Shown here: piece after piece, positions 20,796 to 32,506 of the stretch
How positions within the stretch are numbered: the stretch's first letter is position 1
Layout of the letters: every line of letters begins with the position of its first letter
Source of the DNA: Hemileia vastatrix
Taxonomy: Eukaryota; Basidiomycota; Pucciniomycetes; Pucciniales; Zaghouaniaceae
NCBI GenBank assembly: GCA_030280995.1
Contig: JASXTE010000012.1
Span: forward strand, 7,346,001 to 7,410,000
DNA length: 64,000 nucleotides
Direction: 5' to 3'
Made by a program: the position numbers and the translations under genes
The notes under the pieces: generated by a model
What the model saw: only the letters and a program-made list of their open reading frames with translations
What the model was told of the DNA's origin: nothing
The model's database searches: none

Positions 20796-22730
20796 TGTGC
20801 TTGAAGGCAATCCAGTGTGTGATTCCTGGATTCTCCAAGTTTTAGGAAAGTTTACTGACAGAGAAGGAAAGATCTGGCTGAGGGAATTGTATTAAGTAGT
20901 TGAGAGAACAAACAGCACTGTGGAAATTGATGTTTAGGTTGTTGAAGTGTTCAATCTTGATTGGGGTTGCAGGCAGTAATTAATTGTGAAGTAATAGAGG
21001 TTTAGTGACTGTTTTTCAGGATGACATATGGTATTCCTTTAAAATTTGGAAGATGTAGGACATTTTGGATAATTGAATTGAGTTCTAATGTAGATTTCTA
21101 TCTATTTTCATTCCCACGAAATATTTGATGGGTCCTAGGGATTCCATGTCAAACCTGATGCTGATTTGTTGCTTGAAGGAGGTTAATTCTTTCCCAAACA
21201 CAGCCAGTTCATCCACATGGAGGTAAAAAAATAGTGGGTTACTTTTATTTTCTGAGGTGAATAGACACAGATTGGCTGTTGAGGGTGAGAGATTTACTGA
21301 TTGAAAGAAATTGTTGATTTTTTTTTACCAGCAGCATGGTGACTGTCTCAAACCATAGATTGAATGTTTGAGTTTTAAGGCAGGGTATCTCAAGCCTTTG
21401 TTTATTTTCACACATGGGGGTATTTTGAGATAGAATTCTTCCTCTAAGGAGCCTTGAAGAAATGCACCTTTAACATCCATGTGTTCCATTTGGTACTGAT
21501 GCTGTTCTGTGAGTGCCGAGAGGATACGGAAGGTTGTGAGGCATCCTGTGGGTGTGTAGGTTTTGAAATAGTCAATTCCTTCTTTTTTATGGAAACCTTG
21601 GGCAAAAAGTCAAGCTTTAAACTTTGAGATCCCTCCTAGCTCATTTTCTTTAATGGTGAATACCTGCTTTGTGCCAATGGGCTTAGCCCTCATGGGTTTT
21701 TCTACAACATTCCAGACTTGGTGTTTTAACATATTCTATAGCTCTATGTTAATGGCCTTAGTTCATGCTTTGGCATCCTTGCCTGAGACTGCAAGCTGAT
21801 ATGTGGGGGGGATTTGAACAACTAAGTCTAACGGAATAGATTCAGTGTGATGGAGTTGGTTTGGAGGATGTCTCTGTTGTGGCTCATTGATAATACTGTT
21901 GGGATTGATGTTGGAGTTGAATTCTTTTGGATGAGGTTTATCCTCCAGAATATACGTGAATAATTCAGACACTGGGATGTTTCTTTTTCAGATAAGACAT
22001 AGAACTTCTTCATCCTCCATGTCTTCAGGTTCAGAAGGCTCAGGGTCAGGAGTGTAAGGTCCTTGTGGAGGAGATGTTGGAAAAGGCTGATTAGGGTCTT
22101 CAGTTGTTTACTCGTGGGATGTTTTAGTAGTAAAGGTATCTGAACATTCTTTAGTGAGTGAAGGAAATGGAAAGAGAGAATGAGTAGTATATCCCTGCCT
22201 TAGTTTTAGGTAAGGGAAGTCGTCTTCATTGAACACTAAATTGTGTGAGTATGAGATGGAGTGGTCAGAGGGAATGAGTAGCCTATAAGAGCTTAATTGT
22301 TCATCATATCTAACTAATATTAAGTGGAAAGAGGAGGAATTGAATTTCCCTTTTTGAAGTTTCTTTGGAATCAGGGAGTAGGCACTACATCCAAAAGGAT
22401 GTAGGTGGGAAAGTTTTAGGGAAGAACAAAACAGTTTCTCATAGGGAGATATCATTTTTTGACTTTTAGTGGGGGCTCTATTGTAGAGGTACACATCTTT
22501 GGTTAAATCCTTGGCCCAGAGTTCTGGAAGTAGATTAGCTTGAAAAAAGAGGGCTTTGGCTTTTTCAGTGGTTGCTCAGTTGGCTCTTTCAGCTACTGGG
22601 TTCTGCTTGGGGGTATATGGAGCTGTGACATGCATTTTTATCCCTTCTGTATACAGGTAATCTTTGCATTATTTATTTCAGTATTCAGCACCACCACCAT
22701 TAACTAGGTTACAAATTTTAGTATTAAGTG
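20796..22730 (-). pseudogene. Copia integrase end, linker and reverse transcriptase
   Basis: Minus-strand copia pol. The 22494-22108 segment is the integrase C-terminal region (MYLYNRAPTKSQKMISPYEK, HPFGCSAYSLIP). It is followed by a Pro/Glu-rich linker and RT blocks: PIGTKQVFTIKENE, MEHMDVKGAFLQGSLEEEFY, HSIYGLRQSPCCW, the polymerase box as HVDELAVFGKEL (YVDD-type, altered) and ISIRFDMESLGPIKYFVGM. It ends in PGITHWIAFKHIL at the gypsy 1 insertion. Many TGA/TAG/TAA codons and frame changes. Confidence 0.85.
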
Positions 22731-24279
22731 CTAGTTCAATTGTTTTTTTAAAACGGAGGAATGTAGGAAAGGTATCATTTTTTTTAAGATATAGATGAAT
22801 TGGTATGAAGTATAGAAGTCTGTTAATTGAAAATAGTAAAGGAAGCCTCCTAAAGAGGGAGGAAAAATCTTTCCACTTAGGGCAGAATGGATGTACTCAA
22901 GTGGTCTGGAAGCTTTAGTTAAGATACCGTTGAATGGGAGTGCATGGTGTTTGGAATCAATGGAGTCTGATGGATTAATTAGCTTGAGTTCTTGAAGGTG
23001 ATCCATTACATGTTTTTCTTGGTGGCCTGGTCTGTTGTTCCAGGTAGAGTAGCTGTTATCAACTGAAAGAAAAGAAACATTAGTAGAGGAAGACTTACCA
23101 GTGAAGACATTTTTGAGAATGAATAAATCATTCACAAACTCTCCTGCTAATCTGAATAAAGAATTTGTATTTAGAAAAAATTTATTCCCATTAATTGTAA
23201 GTTTCATGCCACTATGTTTCCTACTATGAGCGCCCAAGCTAATGAAGTTTTATTTTTAGAGTTGGGAAAAATAGGCATTTTTCAAGGATAATCCTTTGGT
23301 TGTCCAAAGCTAGAATGACTGTGCCACTTCCTTCAGAGGGTTCTGTAGAGTCATTGCCAAATGCAACAGTAGATTGTACCTTTTTAAGTGAACAGAAATG
23401 GTCCATGGAGTTAAACATGTGTTTGGTGGCACCGCTGTCCAGTATAAATGTATCCTCAGTTGGTGCAGAAAAGTTTGAAAGGCATTTAGGTATTGAATGC
23501 TGAAATTGGGATAGGTCTATAGCAAGTTTTGCTTTTACAGTGTCTTCTTTCTTGGTTCACAGGTGAGGGTGAAGTTTAAAACAATCTTTTTTGTCATGTT
23601 TGGTCCTTGGATTGTGTTCTCCTCCAGTGCAGATCTTGTAAGTTTTCTTATTGTAGAATTTAAGGGCCTTGGGATGCTCTGTTTGGGTGATGGTGTGTTT
23701 GAAAATGAAGCTGTTGAGGTCTTAAATTAAGTTATTGATAGTGATGGACTCCATCCTAGCATGAGAATTGTGAAGTAATGACTCTTGCAGTGAATTGGAT
23801 TATTTTGGGAGACAGTAGAGGAATTAAGATGCCAGCAGGTACTCCTTGAGCTTGATCTTGAAAGCACCTAGCTCTGACTCAATTGTTTTGATGAGCTCAA
23901 TGTATTTTGGAATATCCCCTGGTTAGGTGACTAAGGAAAATTTTTGGAAAGCTCACATCTGATTGGTCTCACTCAATGACTTATAGTGGTCTGTTAGTCT
24001 TTTCCATAGCTTATGGGGCTCATTTTTATTTTTGGTAATGACAAATACTTGGAGATGGTATGGTTTTGTGAATTGGATTATTTAACCAGAGGCTTTTTGT
24101 TTATGAAGTCTGAATGGTTTAAAATCTGGGTCTGCTTCCAGAGGAGGTGAGGTATTCTTGATCACCATGTTGTAAAGATTTTGTTGCATGAACAGACTTT
24201 CCATACAAAAGTACTACAGTTCATAGTTATCCTTGTCAAGGATTGGGACTACTGATACATTGACATCAGAGGATTGCAT
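22731..24279 (-). pseudogene. Copia gag, zinc knuckle, protease, integrase N-terminus
   Basis: Starts at ATG 24279-24277 (MQSSDVNVSVVPILDKDNY) and covers the gag domain (NKNEPHKLWKRLTDHYKSL). The knuckle-like CTGGEHNPRTKHDKKDCFKL is near 23620-23560. The aspartic protease FILDSGATKHMFNSMDHF is near 23450-23395. The GAG-pre-integrase block WNNRPGHQEKHVMDHLQELK and the start of the integrase core SRPLEYIHSALSGKIFPP lie near 23045-22860. At least eight stops or shifts. Order and motifs are those of Ty1/copia. Confidence 0.85.
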
Positions 24280-24344
24280 GATGAGGTGAATGTAATGGAT
24301 TGCTATTGTCTGGATTAAAGTTAAGATAACACCCGGTCTCATAA

Positions 24345-24941
24345 TATATAAGACAGCAAGCCTTTTAGGAGGATTCAGAAGTCCAAGTAAGCAATAGCCC
24401 AACAAGAGCTCAAGGATTCAGATCTAGGAATCTTCAGCGGAAAACAGTTAACTGATATTAATTACAAATAGGAAAAGAGACAACACAAGTATACTATGGT
24501 AAATGAAAAATAAAGTAAAGTACCTTTTAAGATGATTCAGAGGTCCAAGTAAGAAATAGCGCAACAAGAGCTCAAGGATTTAGATCTAGTCACCTAAAAG
24601 ATAAGAGGATATTATAAAAAAGATATTGGAAATTGAGGTGGATAAGAGGATGGGAAAGAACATAGCCTGCAGCAGAAAACAATTAACTGATGAAAGGAGA
24701 CTTTACAATCTGTCCTTTTATCTAGTTACTGATCTAGTTTCTGCTGCAGGTAAATACACAAAGGGATCACAATTAATACTAATCATGTGTAAATAAAAGT
24801 GAAAGGGAGGAGCTACACTAGGAGTAAATACACATTTTTGTAATGAGATAGGAGACTAGAAAAAAAAGATGGCTGATGTGATGCTAAAGTGTTGTTTGAG
24901 TGATGGGAGATAAAGCATGGGTTGAGTCTTTTATTCTGACA
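24345..24941 (-). repeat. Copia 5' LTR (597 bp)
   Basis: On the minus strand it begins TGTCAGAATAAAAGACTC and ends at the start of the untranslated leader (plus strand TATATAAGACAGCAAG). It contains the two-copy internal repeat (24361 and 24523) and the empty Harbinger target TATTA at 24610-24614. The right flank CTTTC (24942-24946) is the TSD. Confidence 0.88.
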
Positions 24942-26796
24942 CTTTCATGTTGAGCTGGTGAATGAAAACATATGAGACATCCAATAAAGAGATATTCACC
25001 ATAAATTCAAAGAAAAAATTGAACATCCAAAAAAAACACCAACCCAATTGAATAAAGCAGACAAGCTGAACATTTGGAGAGTATGAAAAAAAAATTAAAA
25101 GTGTTGTGTTTTAAAATGTTGGAGAGTGATTGGCATAATGACAGAGCATACTCCAGTGAAAAGAATGTTTTGTGATTTAAGGGAGGGGAGAGCTGGCACA
25201 GGTTTGGGATCCTCTTCTTCATAAAGATAATTCAACTCATCCTTTAAATCAGCTATGATATTGTGGAGTATAATACAAGTCATTATCCAATGATTTGTAG
25301 TTTGATTTTCATTTTTTTTTGAAATTGGATTCTGAGTTCCTGCAGACTAGAAAATCTTCCCTTTGGAATCCCAATAGCATTTTCAATTAGTACTCTTGAT
25401 TGTGCAACATTATAATTAAAAGATGTTTTTGGGTCATTTTCTAAAGTTACACCTCGTAAAGTAGGTATAATGTATTTTCCACTTGCATATGCTGAGTCTG
25501 AAAGAGGTACTGAGATTTGTCAAAGTATTGGTCAGAATTTTGAGAAATCTTCACTCTTTGGAACACAGAAGAGTCATGAAATGAGCCAGGGAATCCACTA
25601 TGAAAAGCAATAAACTTTTTATTGATATCACACACAAGTTGAACAGCAATAGAGTATCTAGAAAGAAGATAAAAAGTTAGTTCATGAAGAAAAATTTGAG
25701 ATCATTTTGAAGAAACTTTTTTTTGCATCAAAATAATTGCTGCCATCATGAGAAGGCTTTTGGCTCAATGGTATATTTGTACCATCAACAAAACCTACAC
25801 AGCCAGTGAAACCTTCAGCTTGCATTACTTGAGATGATTCTAGTCTCTGTTGTGGAGTAGGCAAAGCAAGTGTCTGAGACTTGAGAGAAAGAATAGAAAT
25901 AATGCAGTGCTTAGTGTATAATATGATGGTACCATATCCTATAGTAAAAAGATTATCTTAATGTCTTACAGTAGTACCATTTGCATTTGAACCAAAGCAA
26001 CATAGTGCGGCAGCAAGTTGAAAGGCAGGATTACACCTTTTGTTATGGGAATTATTATTGAAGATAGGTTGATTGGAGATGGGTTGAGAAAGTTTAAAAA
26101 AAGAATCTGGAGAAGTTCAAAAAAGTTGTGTGAATTTTAAATGAGGAATTTCAAGAATTGAGGCAAGATCATATTCGGGATCATGATTAAGATTTGGTGC
26201 CCTTGGGATGATGTAACACTTTTAGGAAAGAAAAGACATGTAAGCTAAAGTGTCTTTGAAACCAGAGCCAGAATCATATTCAGCAGTTAAAGTTAAAATG
26301 ATGGCATTCATAGCTGAGTGAAGTTGCTTCCTAGTAGAGAGGTTCTTAATTATTGTCAGTAGAAGGTTTAGTTGATGAGTGGGAAGAGGGAATTAACCAC
26401 CAAATGAGCAGGTGGGGTGTGCAGATAGAAAAAAAATGTTATGTGTTTGCTACCAAAATTAAGTAGCATAGAGTGAAGACACACATAAGGATGAGAAAAA
26501 TGCTATGTGTTCACCACCAAATTCAAGTAGCATATATTGAAAAGACACATAAGGATGGAATCTGCAATTATATTTCATGTGACTTGCTTAAAAATCAATA
26601 ATGGATGTGATGAGTTTGGGATCAGTAATTAAGAACAGAAATTGGGGAATAAGAGGTAGGATAATGCATCATTATGCAATCCTTATCTACTAGCCCCAGG
26701 GCTAGTGGATAAGAATCATCCACAATTAATAATATCTGGCCCCGGAAAAAAAAATTTCTGATCCTTAATTGCAGTTCTCTGAACATTGATACCCCC
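24942..26796 (-). mobile_element. Harbinger B, transposase half
   Basis: The sequence right of the copia insertion, collinear with element A (9319-10164) and with inverted element C. It ends in CATTGATACCCCC at 26796, followed by TATTA. The part left of the copia is at 4977-5118. The Myb-side end of this element was not found. Confidence 0.8.
25100..26311 (-). pseudogene. PIF/Harbinger DDE transposase (element B)
   Basis: The probable start is ATG 26311-26309 (MNAIILTLTAEYDSGSG), the same start as copy C (54910). The minus strand reads DLASILEIPHLKFTQL, CCFGSNANGTT, then ESSQVMQAEGFTGCVGFVDG with the first catalytic Asp (about 25795). A short gap ending near 25650 is probably an intron. Then come GFPGSFHDSSVF (second Asp, about 25585-25550), DSAYASGKYIIP and RVLIENAIGIPKGRF (acidic residue, about 25390-25350). 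Frameshifts near 25530 and 25440 and several stops inactivate it, but the three catalytic positions remain. Confidence 0.82.
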
Positions 26797-26801
26797 TATT
26801 A

Positions 26802-26999
26802 GGGGGTATCAAAGTTAGAAATCTTCTATTTCCAAATACCTCTTTTTTCCATCAAATAAACCATGATTATTTTTTTAAATATGCCATATTTCACCCCAAA
26901 AAAACCTTTTCACTGAGAACTAATGTCCAGTTTGTTGCTTTCTATTTGTGTTGTGAAATATCTTTTAAATAATTACAAATTTCTAACTTTGATACCCCC
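26802..26999. mobile_element. MITE of the Harbinger B/C terminal family (198 bp)
   Basis: A perfect 21-bp terminal inverted repeat, GGGGGTATCAAAGTTAGAAAT, at both ends. The 5-bp flank TATTA is duplicated (26797-26801 and 27000-27004). The interior is non-coding. The left TATTA is also the flank of Harbinger B, so the two elements share one target copy. The first bases of the repeat match the Harbinger termini, so it was probably mobilised by that transposase. Confidence 0.92.
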
Positions 27000-27076
27000 T
27001 ATTAGGTATTCCTGGAGTAAAACACACCTATATTTCTGTTCTTAAGCCATGAAATAAAAATTTTATCTGCAAACCT

Positions 27077-27316
27077 CACTCAAAGACTTGTCAGAGTCAC
27101 TTTCACCACTCATAATTTTGCCTAAATCAATTTCAAAGCTACAACATTTGTCTGAGTAACTCTTACCACTCAGAGATTGTTTTAAGTCAATTGCAGCACT
27201 TGAAGGTTTGTCTGATTCACTCTCACCACTTGGAGATTTTTCTGTCTCACTCTTGCCACTTGGATATTTGTCTAAGTCAATTGCAACACTCAAAAATTTG
27301 TCTGGGTCATTCTCAC
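27077..27316 (-). repeat. Eight 30-bp repeats encoding a Ser/Asp decapeptide
   Basis: Eight units of 30 bp (two middle units are 32 and 28 bp, keeping the sum). One minus-strand frame is open through most of the array and gives variants of SGESDSDKSL alternating with AIDLDKYPSG-like units. It looks like a decayed low-complexity acidic/serine repeat of a protein. No start codon or family can be assigned, and the flanking minus-strand frame has stops. Confidence 0.75.
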
Positions 27317-27640
27317 CAATCTTGGGATTAACTGTAGAGTAAGGAAAACCCCTAATAATTCTACCTCAAATTTGGAGTGTTCTTCTGAAAATCCAAGTTG
27401 CCACTGGATTATTGTATTAGTGTGAGGACTTTAATTGGCTGCAGCAACTCTGAGGTTAGGTAGAAGAGATCCATCCGAATATTAGATTACATCAAGTGGG
27501 GAGAAAGAGCAAATAAGATTAGAAATTAGGGGAGTTTGGGCTGTTCTGGGTGCTTGGAATGTTACTGTGGAAAGGAGAGATGGGAGCAAGGGTTAATCCC
27601 AAGGTGCAAAAGAGAAAGGGTTGATGATTAAGAATTAAAT
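27317..27640. other. Unassigned segment of B'
   Basis: About 320 bp between the decapeptide array and the part matching element C. Minus-strand frames have frequent stops. No domain recognised. Confidence 0.35.
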
Positions 27641-27649
27641 TTATTTGTG

Positions 27650-28020
27650 GGTGGGCTACAAACTAATAAACCCCACTTGAAGCCCCATACAGGCCTGAAG
27701 GAAGCACATTTGATTTGTTAATTTTTTAGTTGAATGGTTTTTGATTTCCTAGATGAGCAGAGAAAAGGGAGGGTAGTTGGATTTAAAGAACAAGTGTGAG
27801 AAGGCTGCATTTGAGAATATATGGGATAACAAGGTATGTTAGGATATTCAATGATGAAAAGGAGAAGAAATGAGCAGATCAGATGGGGAGGGATCTGAAT
27901 GAATAGAAGGAATAGACAGGATGGGATGAGGGTGAGAGTGCACAGAAATGTAGGGAGGCTAGGATATCCAGAAAGTTGTCTAAGATGTGGTTATGAGAAA
28001 TTGAGCATAAAAATGTCAGA
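27650..28020 (-). pseudogene. 5' piece of Myb-like gene in B'
   Basis: Matches the 5' region of the Myb-like gene of element C: a start-region block CCTTGTTATCCC near 27835 and Pro/Ser-rich codons upstream of the Myb domain. It is preceded by a GGTGGGCTACAAACTAATAA motif found twice in C near 57500-57580. The DNA-binding domain itself is deleted. Confidence 0.55.
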
Positions 28021-28141
28021 TAAGAGTTGAAAATTGACACATAAAAGGTCTAATAACCCAATTATTAGAAAAAATTATTGGGGTATAAGGATTTTTATCC
28101 ACAATTAATTTAATTGAGGATCGGTCAACATTGATACCCCC

Positions 28142-28459
28142 TAATAATAATAAGAAGAACAAGAAAAAGAAAAAGAAAATAAAGAATGAAACAAAAGACA
28201 TTTGTGATATTTGTGAAAAAGATTTTGATATTATTTATTTTAATTATTTTTGTACATTTAGTTTAATGTTCTGGTAAATAATTGAATAAATAAATCTCTT
28301 AGTACATATATATATATATATATATATTGATTGTTTTTGTGTCTGAATACTTTGTTTTCTTGGATATATTACATGGATCTTTTTTTGTTTTCATTTGATA
28401 ATGAGATGTGTGTGTGTGAGGATTTATTCCTGGCTACTTTTTTCACATTTATGTATTTA
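28142..28459. other. AT-rich gap with (TA)n microsatellite
   Basis: No gene. A (TA)n run lies at about 28306-28327 and a GTGTGTGT run near 28408. The last five bases, ATTTA (28455-28459), are the left TSD of gypsy 2. Confidence 0.6.
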
Positions 28460-31137
28460 TGCAAGGCTGAGGTCAAGTACAAAGATGTGAACTAGCTTGA
28501 ATGGTCAGTTGTCTAGAAGATTTTAACCATCCTATATGAATACTGTAGTACAAATTTAATAAGTATTAAAATATAACTCAATATAAGGATCTCAGTAATT
28601 CTAATCTCACTAATTATATATGGCTTACAATCTTTATAGTTGGTAGAAAAGTATATTTAATAAATTCAGATACTATTCAAAGACTTTATAAGTACTATTG
28701 ATATGTATTGTAATTGTATTGGTTATACGTTTAAATTGTAATGATAAAGAATGTAGAAAACAAGACTTAAAACCCCCTCCTTTTATACACAATAAGTTCC
28801 CCAATGAATCCCTTAATTTACCAGTCTTATAGACAGTTAATGACTCCCCCATCCAACTAATAGACATTCCCATAAACATCTCAAGTGACCCATAACATAA
28901 TTAGAAGAATATCACCCGCCAAAATCCTGTAATAATAGGGAAAATCCATCAAAATTAAAGAATAAGTAAAAAAGAGAGTATATGCATATTATACATCAAT
29001 ATAAAAGACTAAAGAGGTAAAATTAAGGCTAATAAGAGCTTAATAAGAAGCAGGGTTCACAGTAGAAATGATTGTGCTAATCCTGACATTATACTACATG
29101 AAATTCCCATTCAAAAATGACCCAAATTGACTTAGAAACCACCTAGAAACCCAAAAAAGGGTGTAAGATGTGGGGTAACTATATGCAGTTCTTGGCAGGC
29201 GCTTGCAGGGGTAAATCCTTGACTAACTTGAGGCAAATTTAAGCGTGGTAGTGAAATAAGGCACCAAGAGTGAGGTTATTAATGTAATTAGTGCATATAA
29301 AAAGGGTCAATGCATTATTAATTAAGCTAGGACACCAAGTAAGCACCTCTTGCCTATTTTAGTGTATTTCCCCACAGTGGGTGTAGAATGTGGGGTAATT
29401 ATAGTGCGAAAAAGCTAACTTTGCTAAAAATGAAGCTATTCACACGGGAAAAATGCAGGCAGTATGTGGCCAGTACACAGAAGCCATTTCTGGCATAAAA
29501 TACACTAAATTTGAAAAGTGTTATTTTTATGCATTTAAGTAGTGTCAGCCTAGATATTCCTAGGACTGAGTATTTCTTATGCTTAAAATAAGATAAACTT
29601 AAGTAAATTAAGCTTATATATTAAAAATAAGGTTAAAATAATAATATATATTATTATATTATATATATATATAATTATTATTCTATTATATAAATTATAG
29701 TAGTTTAAATAGCTTATCCATAGCCTAATAATACTTATTAAGGTGTTAATAGAGTCATAATATACTTATCTTAAGTGATATGAAGTAATTATTGACATAC
29801 ATAAGCTTATATGTATACATAAATCTCATATTCAGTGAAATATGCAGTATATTATGTATATTTAAGTATATAAATGGGTTTTAGCCCCTTAATAGCCTAT
29901 AACCTTTGTTTTTCTGCTTATTTTAGGTCATATGGACAAAATCAGTGGACTCACAACGTCTACAGAAGCATAGACATCTATATCAGGCGCATACACTCAG
30001 TTTGGACAACTTAATTTACTTCCTTGGATGGTTATTCACGGATTTATGGGTTGGAAAGTCATTTCTGGGTTAATATGGATGCTTGGGGATGTTATTGGGG
30101 GCTCGGACATTTCTATTGTTTCCTTTATATGCTTTGGGTTTCATTAAATCTCTTTTTGATTGCTTATTTTACCTGTTTCTTTATGGTATCCGCTTTTATC
30201 TGGATTTTCTATTTGTGGTATAGATCTGTGTTATCATTAATTGTGATGGAGGGTCCTTACTGGAGGTCTGGGTGTTGAATCTGCTTGAAGTGGACGCCAT
30301 GGGGAGGTGATGGGCCCTCACAGTGCTGTAATTGCCAGGGATAGCAGTGACATCATCTGGATTGAAGGTCTGTGCACTCCAGGGGATTTGGGTATAAGTA
30401 AGGAGGGATTTTGACGGTTATTTATCATCATTCACTTACTACAATTCAAACAAACACTACAATACAATTATTAGCATTCATAAATATATTATAAAGCCAT
30501 TATAAATTGATATTATATTTATATAAGCTATAACTATATTTTATTCATCTATTTTCCACCACTAGCATGCATTTAAATCCAAGTATTGTGAGTTTTATTT
30601 GAGTATAACTATTTTATTAGTCTTCCCCTGAGGTTTGATCACTAAATCATTTATCAATAAGTAGTAGGACCATAAATAAACACTATTATATCATACTTAT
30701 ATGCTAGACTATACTGACAAGTAGCCAAATCAATAGTCCTAAATGAGACAAATTGAACTGTCAAAGCACATTTTTAATATTCTTAAATCTATAGCACATA
30801 TAATCAACTTTTAAGTGATTTAAAGCAAATTTCTTGTTTTTTGTATAAAACAATGAAAATAACAGCTTTAAGTGTACTTGAAAATTATGTAGCCTTATAA
30901 TTAAGGTTCTTAAGGTTACCCTAGCATATTCCAATTTAATATTAAGTACATAAGACTTATAAAAGGTGGATATATGTGTTTATATAAGGTGTTATAATGG
31001 CATTTTTTGTGTATTATCATAATTTTACTTATGTATACTGTTTGTGTACTCTAATTTATTGTTCCCATGTATATTTCATGTGTTTAATGTAACTTATAAG
31101 TACTTTTTACTCAGTCCTGGGGATATACAGGCTGAAA
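28460..31137 (-). repeat. Gypsy 2 3' LTR with nested solo LTR
   Basis: Matches 37864-39359 on both sides of a solo LTR at 29543-30719. 2678 bp in total; 1496 bp after removing the insert and one TSD. Same family as the split solo LTR 54114-61688. Confidence 0.93.
29543..30719. mobile_element. Solo LTR (1177 bp) nested in gypsy 2 LTR
   Basis: Begins TGTCAGCCTAGATATTCC and ends ATACTGACA, with a perfect TSD AGTAG (29538-29542 and 30720-30724). Close relative of 13764-14939. Confidence 0.94.
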
Positions 31138-31318
31138 CTTGCCCACCCAAAAAAAAACAATAAAAAAAATGATAAGTTATACATTTTCTTTATTTATTTG
31201 TTATTTTTAAGGTATTCAGATTAATTCTGTAGCATTAAAGATTATTCTTTAAAGAAATAAAACATAATAAAATATTATTAGTACTGGTTTTTAACCCCTC
31301 ATCTGGTTGAACAGAAAT

Positions 31319-32506
31319 TTATTTCTGTTTAAATTTTTTAAGAAGGGAGGATAAATTTGAAATTTCTTTTTCAGCTATCCATTTATCAAATTCATTTGAT
31401 TTCCCCTTAAATCTTAATAAATACTCAGTTCCTTTTTCCTTAGTAAGGATTCTTTTCTTGAGTATTTTTTCAATCTCTGATTTTTCCACAATTTCTTCAG
31501 GTTTCTTTTTAGGCCTTCCCCTTATTTTTGGAAATAAGTCAGGATCATTTGCATGGTAAGGTTTCAATAATGAGATAGGTAAAACTGGATGTTTCCTATC
31601 ATATGGGGGATATAATATGACTTCCACTGCATTATTACCAACCATTTTGCTTACTACAAAAGTTCCTACAAAGGGATCCTTTAATTTAAAATTACCTTGT
31701 AAGTTAAAATGTAGTGTTGAAATTAGGAATTCATCACCTTTTTTGAATTCAAATTCTTTATGAGACTTATCCCACCTTTTCTTTTCATATTCAAATACTT
31801 TTTGAATGAATTCTTCTGCATGTTTTCTACACATTTGTTGCATATGAATAAAGTATTTAGTACCAGGGTGTATATCTAACCTTGGTAATTTATTTAAATG
31901 ATTTACTGGGGTATTTGGTACATATCCCAGCCAGAGTTCAAATGGTTTCTTCTCTGTTACAGAATGAGTTGTGCTGTTATAAGCAAATTTAACTCCAGGA
32001 ATTAATGTTACCCAGTCATGTGTGAACTTCTCATTGTCTTTGTATTCTAATCCAAAGGCACAATATCTTCTGATCATGTCTTCAAGAGTTTGTATCATTC
32101 TTTCAGCTAAGCCATCAGTTTGTGGATGGTGTGCTGTAGACAATTTCAATTTACAACCTGATACTTCCATCAAAGATTTCCAGAACTCTGAAGTAAATTT
32201 AGGGTCTCTGTCAGAGATTATGGCTTTGCGGAACCCAGCAGTATTCATCATTTGAGTCCACCATAGTAATTCCAAGTCTTTTTCAGATACCTCTTTATGG
32301 GTAGGGATAAATTTAAACATTTTTGTTAATCTATCCATAATTACCCAGCAAGAATTGAAACTTTCTTTTCCTGCTAATGGCAAGCCAGTGACAAAATCCA
32401 TGTTTTTAATTTCCCATGGAGCTTTTGGCTGCTCTATTTGTTGTAACAACCCAGCTCTCTTCCCAGTCAGTCTTTTAGATTTCTGACAAGAGTCACATGT
32501 TTCAAT
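31319..32506 (-). pseudogene. Gypsy 2 integrase and chromodomain
   Basis: Open from just after TAA 32509-32507 to the natural stop at 31319. It begins [15 protein letters not shown] (second half of the integrase zinc finger). The core has NMDFVTGLPLAG (Asp), ISDRDPKFTSEFWKSL (Asp) and STAHHPQTDGLAERMIQ plus TLEDMI (Glu). A GPY/F-like beta domain (HFNLQGNFKLKDPFVGTF) follows, then a basic GRPKKKP linker and a chromodomain (KGTEYLLRFKGKSNEFDKWI). The catalytic D, D, E and the chromodomain are all intact. Only the upstream TAA separates it from the polyprotein. Confidence 0.92.

Larger units (their letters stand above)
5119..24941 (-). mobile_element. Ty1/copia retrotransposon with two nested insertions
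   Basis: Full-length minus-strand copia element. The 5' LTR is at 24345-24941, gag-pol runs from about 24279 downward, and the 3' LTR is at 5119-5381 plus 10165-10496. The TSD is ATTTC on the left and CTTTC on the right. Subtracting Harbinger A (5387-10164) and gypsy 1 (11075-20790) with their duplications leaves about 5.3 kb, a normal copia length. Order in the coding direction is gag, zinc knuckle, protease, integrase, RT, RNase H. Many stops and frameshifts show it is dead. It is younger than Harbinger B and older than the elements it contains. Confidence 0.88.
27005..28141 (-). mobile_element. Harbinger deletion derivative B' (Myb-side half)
   Basis: The right end CATTGATACCCCC (28129-28141), with TAATA after it, and the adjoining 420 bp match the Myb-side terminus of element C (59920-60349). 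The left edge follows the MITE flank TATTA as GGTATTCC, perhaps a worn terminus. The piece matching C breaks near 27720, where about 2.3 kb is missing relative to C, including most of the Myb-like gene. It carries a decapeptide array (27077-27316). Confidence 0.7.
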
